Counted from the stretch's first letter, positions 17,614-27,378 are shown. The stretch: DNA of 64,000 nucleotides from Bradyrhizobium elkanii USDA 76 (GCF_023278185.1 NZ_CP066356.1:4394001-4458000); one strand, 5' to 3'. Program-made: numbers and translations. Notes: generated from the sequence alone by a model not told the origin.

Positions 17614-18522
17614 ATGTTCAAGCAGAAAGTTGCACTTCTCTATCCCTTCGTTGCCATCGTGCTGTGGGCAGGCAACGTCATCGTTTCTCGCCTCTCGGCG
17701 CACACGATCGGTCCGCAGGCGATCACCTTCTATCGCCTGCTGGTCGCCGTGCTCTTGATGTCTCCGTTCGTGGCGCGCGGCGCCTGGCGCAATCGCCATG
17801 CGATCTGGCCGCATCTCGGTCCGCTCGCGATCCTCGGCTTCCTTGCGATGTGCCTGTTCCAGAGCCTGTCGTATCTGGCGGCCGAGACCACCACCGCAAC
17901 CAACATGGCGGTGTTCACCGCGCTGACGCCGCTGTTGACGGTCGCCCTCAGTGCCGCGCTGCTCGGCGAACCGCCGACGCTTGGCATGATCTGCGGCGCG
18001 CCGCTGTCGTTTGCGGGCCTTGTCTATCTCGTCAGCGGCGGCGACTTGTCGTCGCTGTTGCAGAACGGCGTTCATGCGGGCGACGCGCTGATGCTGCTGG
18101 CCGCGATCGTCTATGCGCTCTACGGCGTGCTGCTGAAGCGCTGGAATCTGCCGATCACCGGATGGCAATCCACCTACATGCAGGCGCTGTGCGCGCTGGC
18201 CGTGATGTTTCCCGCCTTCCTCGCGACGCCGGCGGCGCTGCGGCAGGTCAACGCCGAGACGTGGCCGCTGATCATCTATGCCGGCGCGCTGGCCTCGGTC
18301 GTGCTGCCGTTTCTCTGGATCCGCGGCGTCGCGCAGCTCGGCCCGAACCGCTGCGCGATCTTCATGAACCTTCTGCCGGTGCTGACGGCCGCGGCCGCGA
18401 TCGTGGTGCTGGGCGAGCCGGTGAGGCCATTCCACGTCATCGGCGGCGGCCTCGCGCTGCTCGGCGTCGCCTGCGCGCAAGCCTTGCCGCGGCCGGTCAA
18501 GACGGCCCGCGATGCGCGATGA
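17614..18522 (+). CDS. EamA/DMT-superfamily permease
   Basis: A 302-residue protein with ten predicted membrane helices arranged as two EamA repeats (first FVAIVLWAGNVIVSRLSA, second GDALMLLAAIVYALYGVLLKRW). EamA proteins export metabolites or amino acids from the cytoplasm or act as solute antiporters. The partner AraC gene is divergent. The sequence does not specify the cargo. The start at 17614 gives the family's standard length. Confidence 0.87.
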   Translation: MFKQKVALLYPFVAIVLWAGNVIVSRLSAHTIGPQAITFYRLLVAVLLMSPFVARGAWRNRHAIWPHLGPLAILGFLAMCLFQSLSYLAAETTTATNMAVFTALTPLLTVALSAALLGEPPTLGMICGAPLSFAGLVYLVSGGDLSSLLQNGVHAGDALMLLAAIVYALYGVLLKRWNLPITGWQSTYMQALCALAVMFPAFLATPAALRQVNAETWPLIIYAGALASVVLPFLWIRGVAQLGPNRCAIFMNLLPVLTAAAAIVVLGEPVRPFHVIGGGLALLGVACAQALPRPVKTARDAR

Positions 18523-18633
18523 CGCGCAAGTCGAGGATTGGCGATCTCGACGTTTTGATCGCATGTGAGAGGCCAGGGCAGAATAGGGCGCTACGCTCGG
18601 CGATCACCGGTTCGGTGAGACGGAGTGATCACG

Positions 18634-18873
18634 ATGCGTGTTGCCTTGCGCGTATGCTTGCGTATTTCCCTGGCCTTGACGTTGCCGCTTGTGATGCTGT
18701 GGAGCTCGTTTGCCGGCGCCGCAACGGCGCATCACCGTCGCGCACGACAGCACCTCATCATTCGTCCAAGTGAACGGGTCGCTCCTCCGGACCGGTACGT
18801 ATATCCGGGCTTTGGCCCGATCCCGCCCGGCGAGAACCGAAACCTCGATCCATCCACCCGCGGCAGCGGCTGA
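18634..18873 (+). CDS. Small secreted protein, unknown function
   Basis: A 79-residue protein with a clear signal peptide (basic RVALRVCLR, hydrophobic ISLALTLPLVMLWSSFAGA, cleavage near AGAA). The mature part is a basic, proline-rich 45 residues (HHRRARQHLIIRPSERVAPP, then YPGFGPIPPGENRNLDPSTRG). GGAG lies 8 bases before ATG 18634, which decides against the upstream GTG at 18625. It has no recognised domain. Proline- and Arg-rich small periplasmic proteins of this type are frequent in Bradyrhizobium, but their role is unknown to me. Confidence 0.7.
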   Translation: MRVALRVCLRISLALTLPLVMLWSSFAGAATAHHRRARQHLIIRPSERVAPPDRYVYPGFGPIPPGENRNLDPSTRGSG

Positions 18874-18947
18874 CGTCGTCAGCGCCGCACTGATGCTTCA
18901 TCGCATCGATCGCGTGCCCGCGTGCGGGAAGTTGGTCAAAGACCGAG

Positions 18948-19229
18948 CTATGCTGCGTCGGTCACAAGCTGGTGCTGAGAACTCTCGGCGACACGCTTTT
19001 CGAGCGTCGCAATCGTTCCCTTGAGATTGGCGTGCCGGTCATTGAGCGACCTTGCCAAGATCGGATACCTCGCGTCCGATCGGTCGTAAATGCCCGCGCG
19101 CGCCTCTTCGGTCGCGATATCCGCTTCGATCTGCTGGCAGGCCAGCATGAGGTCGGACAGCATCTTGCTGACCGTCGACTCCCGTCCGCCACGTCCGCGA
19201 GCTGTCTCAAAACGATGATGCATGTTCAT
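18948..19229 (-). CDS. Small helical protein, unknown function
   Basis: A 93-residue acidic-to-neutral protein, mostly helical, with SKMLSDLMLACQQIEADIATEE and LNDRHANLKGTIATLEKRVAE likely forming a coiled coil. GGAG sits 7 bases before the ATG at 19229, so the upstream ATG at 19259 is less likely. No cysteine pairs, signal peptide or known domain is visible apart from a single Cys. Function unknown. Confidence 0.65.
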   Translation of the reverse strand: MNMHHRFETARGRGGRESTVSKMLSDLMLACQQIEADIATEEARAGIYDRSDARYPILARSLNDRHANLKGTIATLEKRVAESSQHQLVTDAA

Positions 19230-19395
19230 TTGCGTGCTCCGAATGTCTGAGTTCGGCACATCGAGAACAGCGGCGCCGAACTATTCACGGATACATCGCA
19301 AGTTGCCTGCCAGTCGCGGGGCCGTAGGAATACGGTCGGGGCGGTGCGGCGCGGGGTATGCCACCGGGTGGCGATAGTCCGATGGGTCTCGCAGA

Positions 19396-20070
19396 TTAGT
19401 CTCGCCGCCACGCCGGAACGCAGGCGCCCAGCGTGACGCGTTTGAAGTCTCGAGCGGCGTCCTGATCTCCAGCCTGTTCGGCAAACCTAACCGCTGCCTC
19501 CATGTCCTGAGCGGCGGACGCGCTCTCGCAGAATTGGCTTCGAATTTCAGCCCGGTATCGATATGCCCTGTAGTTCATCGGGTTGTACTGAAGCGCCAGG
19601 TTGTAGCTATTTTGCTCCTCAGTGGCGCCTCGGCGCGCTTCATCCGACTGACTGTCGAAGGTGGTTTGGCGATTGAGCGCCTGGAGTGTCCCGAGCTCCG
19701 TGTAACGCAGCGACATCGCGCCGAAACTGGCAGGAAGGGCTTCACCCGATGAGGAAGATTGCCTCGCCGAGGTGCGTTCAATTTCGATCTGTTTGTATTT
19801 GATGGCGTTGCCGTAGTCCCGCAAGCTTTGGAACGTGCTCGATATTTCGCCGGTGATCGGCGCGAGATAGGCGGTCGGGAGGCGGCGATCGCTCAGCAGG
19901 TTGAGGCATGCCCGTATCTTTGCCTGCGCAGGCGAGACATCGCGACATTCCTTGTCAACCACACGCCACTCGTCACGCGAATGCAGTGTCGGCGGCGTCT
20001 GCGCAGCAGGCAGAACCAGAACCAGCGCGAAACAGACCGCCAACCTGAGACCGCGACTTGGGCTATCCAT
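19396..20070 (-). CDS. Exported TPR-like protein
   Basis: A 224-residue protein with an N-terminal signal peptide (LRLAVCFALVLVLPAAQT). Helical repeats of TPR type follow: KIRACLNLLSDRRLPTAYLAPITGE, IKYKQIEIERT and YNLALQYNPMNYRAYRYRAEIRSQF. GAAGG lies 8 bases before the ATG. TPR proteins in the periplasm usually act as scaffolds. No enzyme domain is present. Base composition is somewhat lower in GC than the surrounding genes. The function and partner are unknown. Confidence 0.75.
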   Translation of the reverse strand: MDSPSRGLRLAVCFALVLVLPAAQTPPTLHSRDEWRVVDKECRDVSPAQAKIRACLNLLSDRRLPTAYLAPITGEISSTFQSLRDYGNAIKYKQIEIERTSARQSSSSGEALPASFGAMSLRYTELGTLQALNRQTTFDSQSDEARRGATEEQNSYNLALQYNPMNYRAYRYRAEIRSQFCESASAAQDMEAAVRFAEQAGDQDAARDFKRVTLGACVPAWRRD

Positions 20071-20346
20071 CTATTTCGCCTTCAGCCCGATCTCGACCGG
20101 CCGGCGGATCATCGAGCGCGCTTCATGATCATTTGATGCCAAATAATCAAGCCGAGGGAAAGCTGAGTTCGTAGATGGACCTAAAAGTGAGGCCGTTCGT
20201 GACTGGGAAAGACCGAACGGCCCCAGCCGGCCCGTAGTGCCAAAATGGAAGAAATAGGCCGGCGCTCCAGCTACGGAGCCGCCGGACAATGGTTTCACCG
20301 CTGTCTATTGGCGTCGCTACCGTACGCCCGCCGCTGCGGCCGATTG

Positions 20347-20628
20347 CTATGAGCGCGCAGGGTCGGCCTGACGACAGGTCGTCAAAACAAATGCCGCCTT
20401 GCTACATTGCCACTCGCTGCCGAGCGCAGCGCTCGAGACCGGCCGTGGGGCAGCAACGATCGCCAGTGCAACAACCATGCAGGCCAGCGAAGCTGCGACG
20501 ACGAGCCTGCCTGCTTTCGATGAGAAGCGCTGCCGCAACCAGAAGCCTAAGTCGGAGGATCGGCGAATCTGGGCGTTACGCAGAACCTGGTCGAGATCCT
20601 GGAATTGGATGCCACTGTCTTGCTGCAT
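20347..20628 (-). CDS. Small single-pass membrane protein, unknown function
   Basis: A 93-residue protein. The cytoplasmic N-terminus (MQQDSGIQFQDLDQVLRNAQ, then RRSSDLGFWLRQRFSS) is followed by one strong membrane helix (LVVAASLACMVVALAIVAA) and a 25-residue tail with two Cys that could form a periplasmic disulphide. Nearby Bradyrhizobium-type small proteins look similar in layout. I recognise no domain. The 276 bp between this gene and the TPR-like gene hold nothing I can identify. Confidence 0.6.
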   Translation of the reverse strand: MQQDSGIQFQDLDQVLRNAQIRRSSDLGFWLRQRFSSKAGRLVVAASLACMVVALAIVAAPRPVSSAALGSEWQCSKAAFVLTTCRQADPARS

Positions 20629-20825
20629 GGCCTTACCCCGGAAATTTTCAGGTGAAAGAAAACAATGCGGGGATCGTGGGCGCGGTTTGTTGCGCGCTCG
20701 CTTCGCGGCGCCGGGAATGATGTTTCATTCACGCGGAGGTTACCGCCGTCATACCGGGCGGGCCGACGCCCGAATTGCTCCACGGAGATCCTTGGGGACC
20801 ATCGTTGGGTAGCCAGTTGTGGGGC

Positions 20826-20918
20826 TGGCGGAGAGGGAGGGATTCGAACCCTCGATACAGCTTGAGACCGTATGACGCTTTAGCAAAGCGTTGCCTTCAG
20901 CCACTCGGCCACCTCTCC
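20826..20918 (-). tRNA. serX: tRNA-Ser(GCU)
   Basis: On the minus strand the 5' GGAGAGG pairs with 3' CCTCTCC in the acceptor stem. The T-loop reads GGGTTCGAATCCC. The long variable arm expected of serine tRNAs is present, and the anticodon stem ACGCT/AGCGT encloses the loop TTGCTAA, giving anticodon GCT, which reads AGC and AGU. The discriminator G is followed by an encoded CCA (20826-20828). The gene is 93 nt with CCA. Confidence 0.93.
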
Positions 20919-21157
20919 AATGGCGCCGATATGCCCGAGTGGGCGCTGAGCCGCAAGCGGCAGATTCAGATTGCGACAAGGTGATTTGAGGGCAGCTCGG
21001 CCGTCGGCCTTTCCCGAGCCTTTATACACCGTGCCAATCGGTAGGCAGCGGAACGCGCTGATGTCTAAAATGCAAGATATAACAAATAATTAGCGTGATC
21101 TTGGGTGAGGATTGGAAGCGCCCGGCGCCAAGCCTGTTGAAAACCGGTTGCGCCGGC

Positions 21158-23686
21158 TCATTCCACGCTGGCGCCGCGGCGCAAATCGGCCTCGATCTGC
21201 AATTTGGTGCCGCCGCCGAACCGGGCGCGGTAGACCTGCAGGTTTTCCATGATCCGCTGGACGTAGTTCCGCGTCTCCGAGAACGGAATCAGCTCGACCC
21301 AGTCGACCGCGTCGACCTTGGGATCGCGCGGATCGCCATAGCGCTCGATCCACTTCCGCACGCTGCCGCGGCCGGCATTGTAGGCGGCGAAGGTCAGGAT
21401 ATAGGAGCCGCGATAGTCCTCGAGCAGGCCGCCGAGTTCGGCGGCGCCGAGCATCGCGTTGTAGACCGGATCGGTCTTCATCCGGTTGAGGTCGAAGCCG
21501 ATGCCGGCGCGCTTGCAGACGTAACGTCCGGCGTCCGGCGTCACCTGCATCAGGCCGTAGGCCTGGGCCGGCGACACCACCGCCGGATTGAACGCGCTCT
21601 CCTGGCGCGCGATCGCGTAGACGACGCTCTGCTCGACCTCCGGCCCGACCTGGCGGAACGAGGGGATGCCGTTGACCGGGTAGGCGTAGTGGTCGAACGG
21701 CAGTCCGCGGTTGAGCGCGGCCTTGCCCATCAGCAGCATGCCGCGGGCATCGCCGTGGCGCGCGGTGAGCTCGCCGAGGCCGGCGAGGGCCTCTGGATCG
21801 CCATTGTCGCCCATGTCGCCGAAGATCGGGATAGCGAGCTCGCGCGCGTCGATTTCGTAGAGCAGCGCCACCGCGCGCACGATCTCCAGCCGCTCGGCGC
21901 CGCGGCCGCGCGGCGCGCTGTTCAGCGCGATCTGCGGCAGGCCGAGCTTGGCGCGCGCGAGCTGCCCGTAATAGCTGGTGGATTGTTCGGCCGCGCGTGC
22001 ATAGGCGGCACGTGCCTCCTGACCTTGGCCGGCAGCCTCGGCCGCACGGCCTTGCCAATAACCGGCACGCGCCAGCGCGGTCGGGTTGGCGCTGCCGACG
22101 CCAATCCGCGCGAAATGCTGGGCGGCGAGGGCGGGATCGTTGAGGAAGCGCAGCGCGATCCAGCCCGAGGTGAATTCCTGCTCGGTCTTGTAGATGTCGC
22201 GGGCCGGCAGCGCCGCGTCACGTGCGATCAGATAGGCGGTGCGAAACTCGCTGCTGTCGATCATCTTGCGCGCCAGCAGCCGCCGCTCGATCCACCATTC
22301 GTCGACATTGTAGAGGCGAGAGGCTTCCTTCGGCGCACTCAGCATCAGCCGCGCGGCCTCGGCGAATTTCTCCTCGCGGCGGAGCAACTGAATCTTGGCG
22401 AACAAATAGCCGGTGTCGCCGGAGAGCTCGCTCGGCACGGCTTCCAGCAGCGCGCGCAGGTTCGAACCCTTGCGGGTGGCGGCGATGCGTGCCTTCGCGA
22501 GCGCCACGTAGCCGGAGCCAAGGCGCTTGGCTTCGCGCATGCCGGCGGCCTCGTTGTCGGTGCCGTACAGCATGGTGTCCATGCGTGCCTTGTGGTCGCC
22601 GGCAGTCAGCAGCGAGCCGAACAGGTCGAGCGCGGTGTTTTCGGTGTCCTCGCTCATTCCGTCGTTGCGCCAGGCCTCGCGGACCAAGCGCTCGGCATTG
22701 CCGCGGTCGCCGCCTCCGATCATCACCTTGGCGAGTGCCAGCCGGCCCTTGGCCGAGACCGGCGATTCATTCTGGAACCAGGTCCAGACCGCGGAGTCGT
22801 CGCGGCGGTCGTCCCACAGCGAGGCCTCGATGCGGCGACGCAGGAAGGTCTGCGACGGCCAGCTCGGATTGGCATCGAGGAAAGCGCGGTAGCGCTCGAC
22901 CGAGGCGCCGTTGTCCTCGCTGCGCAGGATCAGCCATTCGGCAAGCTTGCGCGCGACCGGATCGGAGATCGAAGCCTCGGCCTCGGTGGCGTCCGCCGGC
23001 TTGCGCTTGCGCAGCAGCTCGACGACGCTTGCAAGCGCTTCCTTGTCCGACTGCGACGTCGAGGATGTCGCGGCCACGGCCGCAGGCAGCACCGGCTTGC
23101 GCGCGATCGGCGCGGCATGCTGGCGGGTTGCCGGAACCAGCGCGGGCGCGGGCACCGACCTGTTCGATACGGTTCCCGTTGCGACCGGAGCGGCCGGCTT
23201 GGCCGCGGTGGTCTTGGATGTGTTGGTCTTGGACGCGGTGCCCTTGGATTCCGGGGTCTTCGGAGTCGTTGCCTTGTGAGCTTCGGTCTTGGCAGGAGCG
23301 GCCTTGGCCCCATCGGTCTTCACCGCGCCGGACTTGGGCGACGTTGTCTTGTGAGCCTCGGTCTTGTGAGCCTCGGTCTTGTGAGTGTCAGTCTTGGCAG
23401 CGCTGGTCTTGGCAGCGTCGGTCTTGGCTGTACTGGCGGCGTCAGTCTTGGCAGCGCCGGGTTTGGTTGCCGTTGATTTTGAAGCCGCCGCCTTCGGAGC
23501 CGTGGACTTCGGCGCGGTCTTGGAAGGGGCAGGCTTCGAAGCCGTGTCTTGGGCAGCCGGCTTTGCGGTTGGAGCATCTTCGGCGGCCCAGGCGTCGGCC
23601 GTGATGGCGGCAAGGCCGACAACGAACGCCAGGCTCGTCGCCAGCGCCGTCGACCGCAATGTGCCTGCGCGAACGGAACGGATCAC
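21158..23686 (-). CDS. Lytic murein transglycosylase (Slt family) with long Lys/Ala/Thr-rich linker
   Basis: An 842-residue exported enzyme. It consists of a signal peptide (STALATSLAFVVGLAAITADAWA), a low-complexity stretch of about 130 residues built of KTDAAKT, KTEAHKT and SKT words, an alpha-superhelical region, and a C-terminal lysozyme-like domain with catalytic Glu in ARQESAFNPAVVSPAQAYGL, GLMQVTP and AAYNAG. It cleaves peptidoglycan between MurNAc and GlcNAc, releasing anhydro products. A GTG start at 23686 is chosen because AGGA lies 5 bases upstream and the signal peptide follows. The extra 38 codons upstream lack these features. The basic linker may bind the wall or the outer surface. 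Confidence 0.92.
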   Translation of the reverse strand: MIRSVRAGTLRSTALATSLAFVVGLAAITADAWAAEDAPTAKPAAQDTASKPAPSKTAPKSTAPKAAASKSTATKPGAAKTDAASTAKTDAAKTSAAKTDTHKTEAHKTEAHKTTSPKSGAVKTDGAKAAPAKTEAHKATTPKTPESKGTASKTNTSKTTAAKPAAPVATGTVSNRSVPAPALVPATRQHAAPIARKPVLPAAVAATSSTSQSDKEALASVVELLRKRKPADATEAEASISDPVARKLAEWLILRSEDNGASVERYRAFLDANPSWPSQTFLRRRIEASLWDDRRDDSAVWTWFQNESPVSAKGRLALAKVMIGGGDRGNAERLVREAWRNDGMSEDTENTALDLFGSLLTAGDHKARMDTMLYGTDNEAAGMREAKRLGSGYVALAKARIAATRKGSNLRALLEAVPSELSGDTGYLFAKIQLLRREEKFAEAARLMLSAPKEASRLYNVDEWWIERRLLARKMIDSSEFRTAYLIARDAALPARDIYKTEQEFTSGWIALRFLNDPALAAQHFARIGVGSANPTALARAGYWQGRAAEAAGQGQEARAAYARAAEQSTSYYGQLARAKLGLPQIALNSAPRGRGAERLEIVRAVALLYEIDARELAIPIFGDMGDNGDPEALAGLGELTARHGDARGMLLMGKAALNRGLPFDHYAYPVNGIPSFRQVGPEVEQSVVYAIARQESAFNPAVVSPAQAYGLMQVTPDAGRYVCKRAGIGFDLNRMKTDPVYNAMLGAAELGGLLEDYRGSYILTFAAYNAGRGSVRKWIERYGDPRDPKVDAVDWVELIPFSETRNYVQRIMENLQVYRARFGGGTKLQIEADLRRGASVE

Positions 23687-24014
23687 AGAAGTCCTCTGCG
23701 GCCCCGAATCATCTGGTCGTTTGGGCCATGGGTTCTTATTTGATTGAAAACGTACACAAAATACTAAGAAGCCTGCCGGTGCGGCTGTTTGCGCCAGCAC
23801 AACGGCAAAATCGCGGCTGGAAACGATTTCGCGCGCCGCAGATTACCGTTGGGAATAGGTACGGTACGGCCCTTTCGCCTGTCGGCCAGACCCGATATGA
23901 ATTGCCTTTCATGGCGTTTCGCAACAACCGGGTGCCGGTCGCACGGACGTGAAGCGCGCCAACAACAAGGGTCCGTCGACCTAGCCTTTAGCCTGAAGCG
24001 TTTGGAGGAAGTCC
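23687..24014. other. Divergent promoter region of slt and dapA
   Basis: 328 bp between divergent starts. No gene is convincing. GGAGG at 24004-24008 is the dapA ribosome binding site. I see no riboswitch or strong operator. Confidence 0.5.
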
Positions 24015-24905
24015 ATGGCAGCCAAGACAAAATTCCGGGGATCATTCACTGCCTTGGTGACGCCCTTCAAAAACGGCTCGGTGGACGAAGCAGCGTTCCG
24101 CAGCCTCGTGAACTGGCAGATCGCCGAGGGTACCCACGGCCTGGTGCCGGTCGGCACCACAGGCGAGAGCCCGACGCTGAGCCACGACGAGCACAAGCGG
24201 GTGGTCGAATGGTGCATCGAGGAGGCCAAGGGCCGGGTGCCCGTGATCGCCGGCGCCGGCTCGAATTCGACCAAGGAGGCGATCGAGCTCGCCGAGCACG
24301 CCGAGAAGGCCGGCGCCACCGCGGTACTGGTCGTGACGCCGTACTACAACAAGCCGACCCAGGAAGGCATGTATCAGCACTTCAAGGCGATCAACGATGC
24401 GATCGGCATTCCGATCATCATCTACAACATCCCGCCGCGCTCGGTGATCGACATGTCGGTCGACACCATGAAGCGGCTGTTCGAGCTGAAGAACATCGCC
24501 GGCGTCAAGGACGCCACCGCGAGCATGGTGCGGGTCTCGCAGCAGCGCGCCGCGATGGGCGAGGATTTCAACCAGCTCTCCGGCGAGGACGCCACCATCA
24601 TCGGCTACATGGCCCATGGCGGCCATGGCTGCATCTCGGTGACCTCGAACGTCGCGCCGCGGCTGTGCTCGGAGTTCCAGACCGCCTGGCAGAAGGGCGA
24701 CGTCACCACGGCACTGAAGATCCATGACAAGCTGATGCCGCTGCACACCAACCTGTTCATCGAGAGCAATCCGGCGCCGGTGAAGTACGCGATGTCGCTG
24801 CTCGGCAAGCTGGACGAGAAGCTGCGCCTGCCGATGGTGCCGGTCACCGAAGCGACCCGCCAGGCGGTTCGCGGCGCCATGGTGCATGCCGGCTTGATCA
24901 ACTGA
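24015..24905 (+). CDS. dapA: 4-hydroxy-tetrahydrodipicolinate synthase
   Basis: A 296-residue TIM-barrel class I aldolase of standard DapA length. It has TTGESPTL at the pyruvate site, [14 protein letters not shown] with the catalytic Tyr, and the Schiff-base Lys in GVKDAT. It condenses pyruvate with aspartate semialdehyde, the first committed step to lysine and meso-diaminopimelate for peptidoglycan. It diverges from the lytic transglycosylase and is followed by mscL and smpB on the same strand. Confidence 0.96.
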   Translation: MAAKTKFRGSFTALVTPFKNGSVDEAAFRSLVNWQIAEGTHGLVPVGTTGESPTLSHDEHKRVVEWCIEEAKGRVPVIAGAGSNSTKEAIELAEHAEKAGATAVLVVTPYYNKPTQEGMYQHFKAINDAIGIPIIIYNIPPRSVIDMSVDTMKRLFELKNIAGVKDATASMVRVSQQRAAMGEDFNQLSGEDATIIGYMAHGGHGCISVTSNVAPRLCSEFQTAWQKGDVTTALKIHDKLMPLHTNLFIESNPAPVKYAMSLLGKLDEKLRLPMVPVTEATRQAVRGAMVHAGLIN

Positions 24906-24964
24906 GCCGGACCGCGACCGCCGTGAACAGTGCCGTGCGTAATGTCGAACAGAAGGGGATGGGC

Positions 24965-25381
24965 ATGCTGAAGGAATTCCGCGAGTTCGCCATGAAGGGC
25001 AATGTCGTCGACCTCGCCGTCGGCGTCATCATCGGTGCGGCCTTCGGTGCGATCGTCACCTCGCTGGTCGGCGACATCATCATGCCGATCATCGGCGCGA
25101 TCACGGGCGGTCTCGACTTCTCCAACTATTTCACCGGGCTTTCCAAGGCCGTCACCGCAACCAACCTCGCCGACGCCAAGAAGCAGGGTGCGGTGCTGGC
25201 CTGGGGCAACTTCCTGACGCTGACGCTCAACTTCCTGATCGTCGCCTTCGTGCTGTTCATGGTCATTCGCGCCATGAACCAGTTCAAGCGCAAGGAAGAG
25301 GTCAAGCCTGCCGAGCCGCCGAAGCCGTCCGCCGAGGCCGTGCTGCTGACGGAAATCCGCGACCTCCTCAAGAAGAGCTAA
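24965..25381 (+). CDS. mscL: Large-conductance mechanosensitive channel
   Basis: A 138-residue protein starting [28 protein letters not shown], the diagnostic MscL N-terminal helix and first membrane segment, followed by a second segment ([22 protein letters not shown]) and the charged cytoplasmic helix. It forms a homopentameric pore that opens under membrane tension to release solutes on hypo-osmotic shock. AAGGGG lies 6 bases before the ATG at 24965. Upstream in-frame ATGs are weaker. It lies 59 bp after dapA. Confidence 0.96.
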   Translation: MLKEFREFAMKGNVVDLAVGVIIGAAFGAIVTSLVGDIIMPIIGAITGGLDFSNYFTGLSKAVTATNLADAKKQGAVLAWGNFLTLTLNFLIVAFVLFMVIRAMNQFKRKEEVKPAEPPKPSAEAVLLTEIRDLLKKS

Positions 25382-25382
25382 A

Positions 25383-25856
25383 GTGGCCGAGAAGAACGAA
25401 CGTCCCATCAAGGTCGTTGCCGAGAACCGAAAGGCCCGCTTCAACTACGCGATCGAGGACACGATCGAGGCCGGCATTTCGCTGACCGGCACCGAGGTGA
25501 AATCAATCCGCAGCGGCAAGAGCACGATCGCGGAATCCTATGCGGATTCCAAGAACGGCGAGCTGTGGCTGATCAACGCCAATATTCCTGAGTATCTGCA
25601 GGCCAACCGCTTCAACCACGAGCCGAAGCGGCCGCGGAAGCTGCTGCTGCATCGCAAGCAGATCAACAAGCTGCTCGGAGCGGTCGACCGCGAGGGCATG
25701 ACGCTCATTCCGCTGAAGCTGTACTTCAACGAGCGCGGCCGTGCCAAACTGCTGCTCGCGGTCGCCAAGGGCAAGAAGCTGCACGACAAGCGCGAGACCG
25801 TGAAGAAGCGCGACTGGGGCCGCGAGAAGGGCCGCCTGATGCGGGCGCGCGGGTAA
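25383..25856 (+). CDS. smpB: SsrA-binding protein
   Basis: A 157-residue oligonucleotide-binding beta-barrel protein with [31 protein letters not shown] at the core and a basic C-terminal tail ([20 protein letters not shown]) that enters the decoding centre. SmpB delivers tmRNA to stalled ribosomes for trans-translation. The start is GTG, one base after the mscL stop, so translation is probably coupled. The length is normal. Confidence 0.96.
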   Translation: MAEKNERPIKVVAENRKARFNYAIEDTIEAGISLTGTEVKSIRSGKSTIAESYADSKNGELWLINANIPEYLQANRFNHEPKRPRKLLLHRKQINKLLGAVDREGMTLIPLKLYFNERGRAKLLLAVAKGKKLHDKRETVKKRDWGREKGRLMRARG

Positions 25857-25871
25857 GGCGGTTGATTTGTG

Positions 25872-25935
25872 GTCATCGCGTCGTCGCTTCAGCGCAAAAC
25901 TGCTCCGCAATTTTGTCGCGAGTGCTCGCGATGAC
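25872..25935. repeat. Dispersed repeat, family B (inverted copy of 44784-44857)
   Basis: The outer arms GTCATCGCG (25872-25880) and CGCGATGAC (25927-25935) enclose GCTTCAGCGCAAAACTGC and GCAATTTTGTCGCGAG. The reverse complement of this interior matches the interior of the repeat at 44784-44857 at about 34 of 37 positions, so both belong to one mobile or amplified palindrome family. Confidence 0.75.
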
Positions 25936-25955
25936 GGTGGATGGAGATTTGGGCC

Positions 25956-26537
25956 ATGAGCCAATCGAGCCTTACCGATGTCGACTGGAGCAAGATCCCG
26001 GCGCCCACGGATGACGGCGGCGCGGCGCATCTGACCGGCATGACGATCCCGCCGGTCAGGCTGCGTGCCACCGACGACACCGCGGTGGCGCTGTCGGCGC
26101 TCAAGGGCCGCACCGTGGTGTTCGCCTATCCGCGAACCGGCGAGCCCGGCAAGATCGGGCTGGTCGACGATTGGGACATGATCCCGGGCGCCCGCGGCTG
26201 CACCCCGCAGGCCTGCGCATTCCGCGACCTGTTCGCCGAGCTGAAGTCGGCCGGTGCTGCCCAGGTGTTCGGGCTGTCGACGCAAAGCAACGAGTACCAG
26301 ACCGAGATGGCGTCGCGGCTGCATCTGCCGTTCCCGGTGCTGTCCGACGACGCGCTGGAAATGACGCGCACGCTGAGGTTGCCGACGATGTCGGTGGCCG
26401 GCCTGACCCTGATCAAGCGGCTCGCCCTCGTGATCGACGACGCGCGCATCACGCACGTGTTCTATCCGGTGTTCCCGCCCGACCGGAACGCCGGCGACGT
26501 GCTGGCTTGGCTGAAGGCTAATCCGCGGAGGGACTAG
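25956..26537 (+). CDS. Peroxiredoxin, BCP/AhpC-TSA type
   Basis: A 193-residue thioredoxin-fold peroxidase. RGCTPQACAFRDLF carries the peroxidatic Cys and, four residues on, a second Cys, as in atypical 2-Cys bacterioferritin-comigratory proteins. Such enzymes reduce hydrogen peroxide and organic peroxides using thioredoxin. GGAG precedes the ATG at 25956. The protein is longer than a minimal BCP (about 150), with an extra N-terminal 45 residues. A dispersed repeat lies directly upstream. Confidence 0.82.
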   Translation: MSQSSLTDVDWSKIPAPTDDGGAAHLTGMTIPPVRLRATDDTAVALSALKGRTVVFAYPRTGEPGKIGLVDDWDMIPGARGCTPQACAFRDLFAELKSAGAAQVFGLSTQSNEYQTEMASRLHLPFPVLSDDALEMTRTLRLPTMSVAGLTLIKRLALVIDDARITHVFYPVFPPDRNAGDVLAWLKANPRRD

Positions 26538-26718
26538 AGCAAAATGATGCGATGGGGCGGTCGCAGGTGACGCTGCCAAAATATCGAAAACAACCCCATG
26601 CAAAGTAGCCGGCGGCGGCCGGCGTTCGACCAGGCAACCTTGACACGTCGGGCAATTCAGGGATATATTTCTAATATTCCGAAATTGTGCATGCCTCCGC
26701 ACCAGGGCAGAGCATATG

Positions 26719-27378
26719 CTAGCCGAGCTCCTTGCGCACGGTCGCGAAGACCTTGCGGAACATATCGGTCGTCAGCACGCCGGTGTTCGTGTTGTAGCGC
26801 GAGCAGTGGTAGCTGTCGTAGAGCTTGAATTTGCCTGCGCTATGCACGGCACCGTGCACAAAGGGCGCGGCCGCCAAGCGAACGTCCAGCGCCTTGAGAG
26901 TCGATTCGTGGGCGATTCGTCCGAGCAGCACGATCGCGCGCAGCTTCGGCATCGTTGCGATGGTGGCACGGAGGAATTGCCGGCAGGTGTTGATCTCGGC
27001 CGGCAGCGGCTTGTTCTGCGGCGGCACGCAGCGCACCGCGTTGCTGATCCGGGCGTCGACCAGCTTCAGCCCGTCGTCCGGCCGCGCCTGATAGACGCCG
27101 CTGGCGAAGCCATATTCGAGCAGGGTCGCATAAAGCAGATCACCGGCGTAGTCGCCGGTGAAGGGACGGCCGGTGCGGTTGGCGCCCTGCAGGCCCGGCG
27201 CGAGCCCGACGATCAATAGCCGCGCATTCTGATCGCCGAACGATTCCACCGGTGAGTTGAACCAGCCCGGCTCTCGCGCGCGCGCCTGCGCGCGGAACTC
27301 GGCCAGCCGTGGACAGAGCGGACAGTTGCTGTCGGGGCGCGTGGCAGCGGCGACGAGGTTACTCGTCGAAATCGTCAT
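26719..27378 (-). CDS. Uracil-DNA glycosylase, family 5 (UdgB-like), Fe-S type
   Basis: A 219-residue protein with motif A GLAPGLQGANRTGRPFTGDYAG and motif B YHCSRYNTNTGVLT, diagnostic of the UdgB family. Cysteines of the 4Fe-4S cluster appear in SNCPLCPRL, RCVPP and NTCRQF. It removes uracil, and often hypoxanthine, from DNA to start base excision repair. The ATG at 27378 is chosen because the family N-terminus begins there. It overlaps the upstream NYN gene by 20 bases, so the two are co-transcribed. Confidence 0.9.
   Translation of the reverse strand: MTISTSNLVAAATRPDSNCPLCPRLAEFRAQARAREPGWFNSPVESFGDQNARLLIVGLAPGLQGANRTGRPFTGDYAGDLLYATLLEYGFASGVYQARPDDGLKLVDARISNAVRCVPPQNKPLPAEINTCRQFLRATIATMPKLRAIVLLGRIAHESTLKALDVRLAAAPFVHGAVHSAGKFKLYDSYHCSRYNTNTGVLTTDMFRKVFATVRKELG

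Noticed and set aside
21095..23476. 793-residue open frame on the plus strand opposite the lytic transglycosylase
   Set aside because: It is a high-GC antisense shadow: low-complexity, no domain, and fully covered by a gene with catalytic motifs on the other strand.
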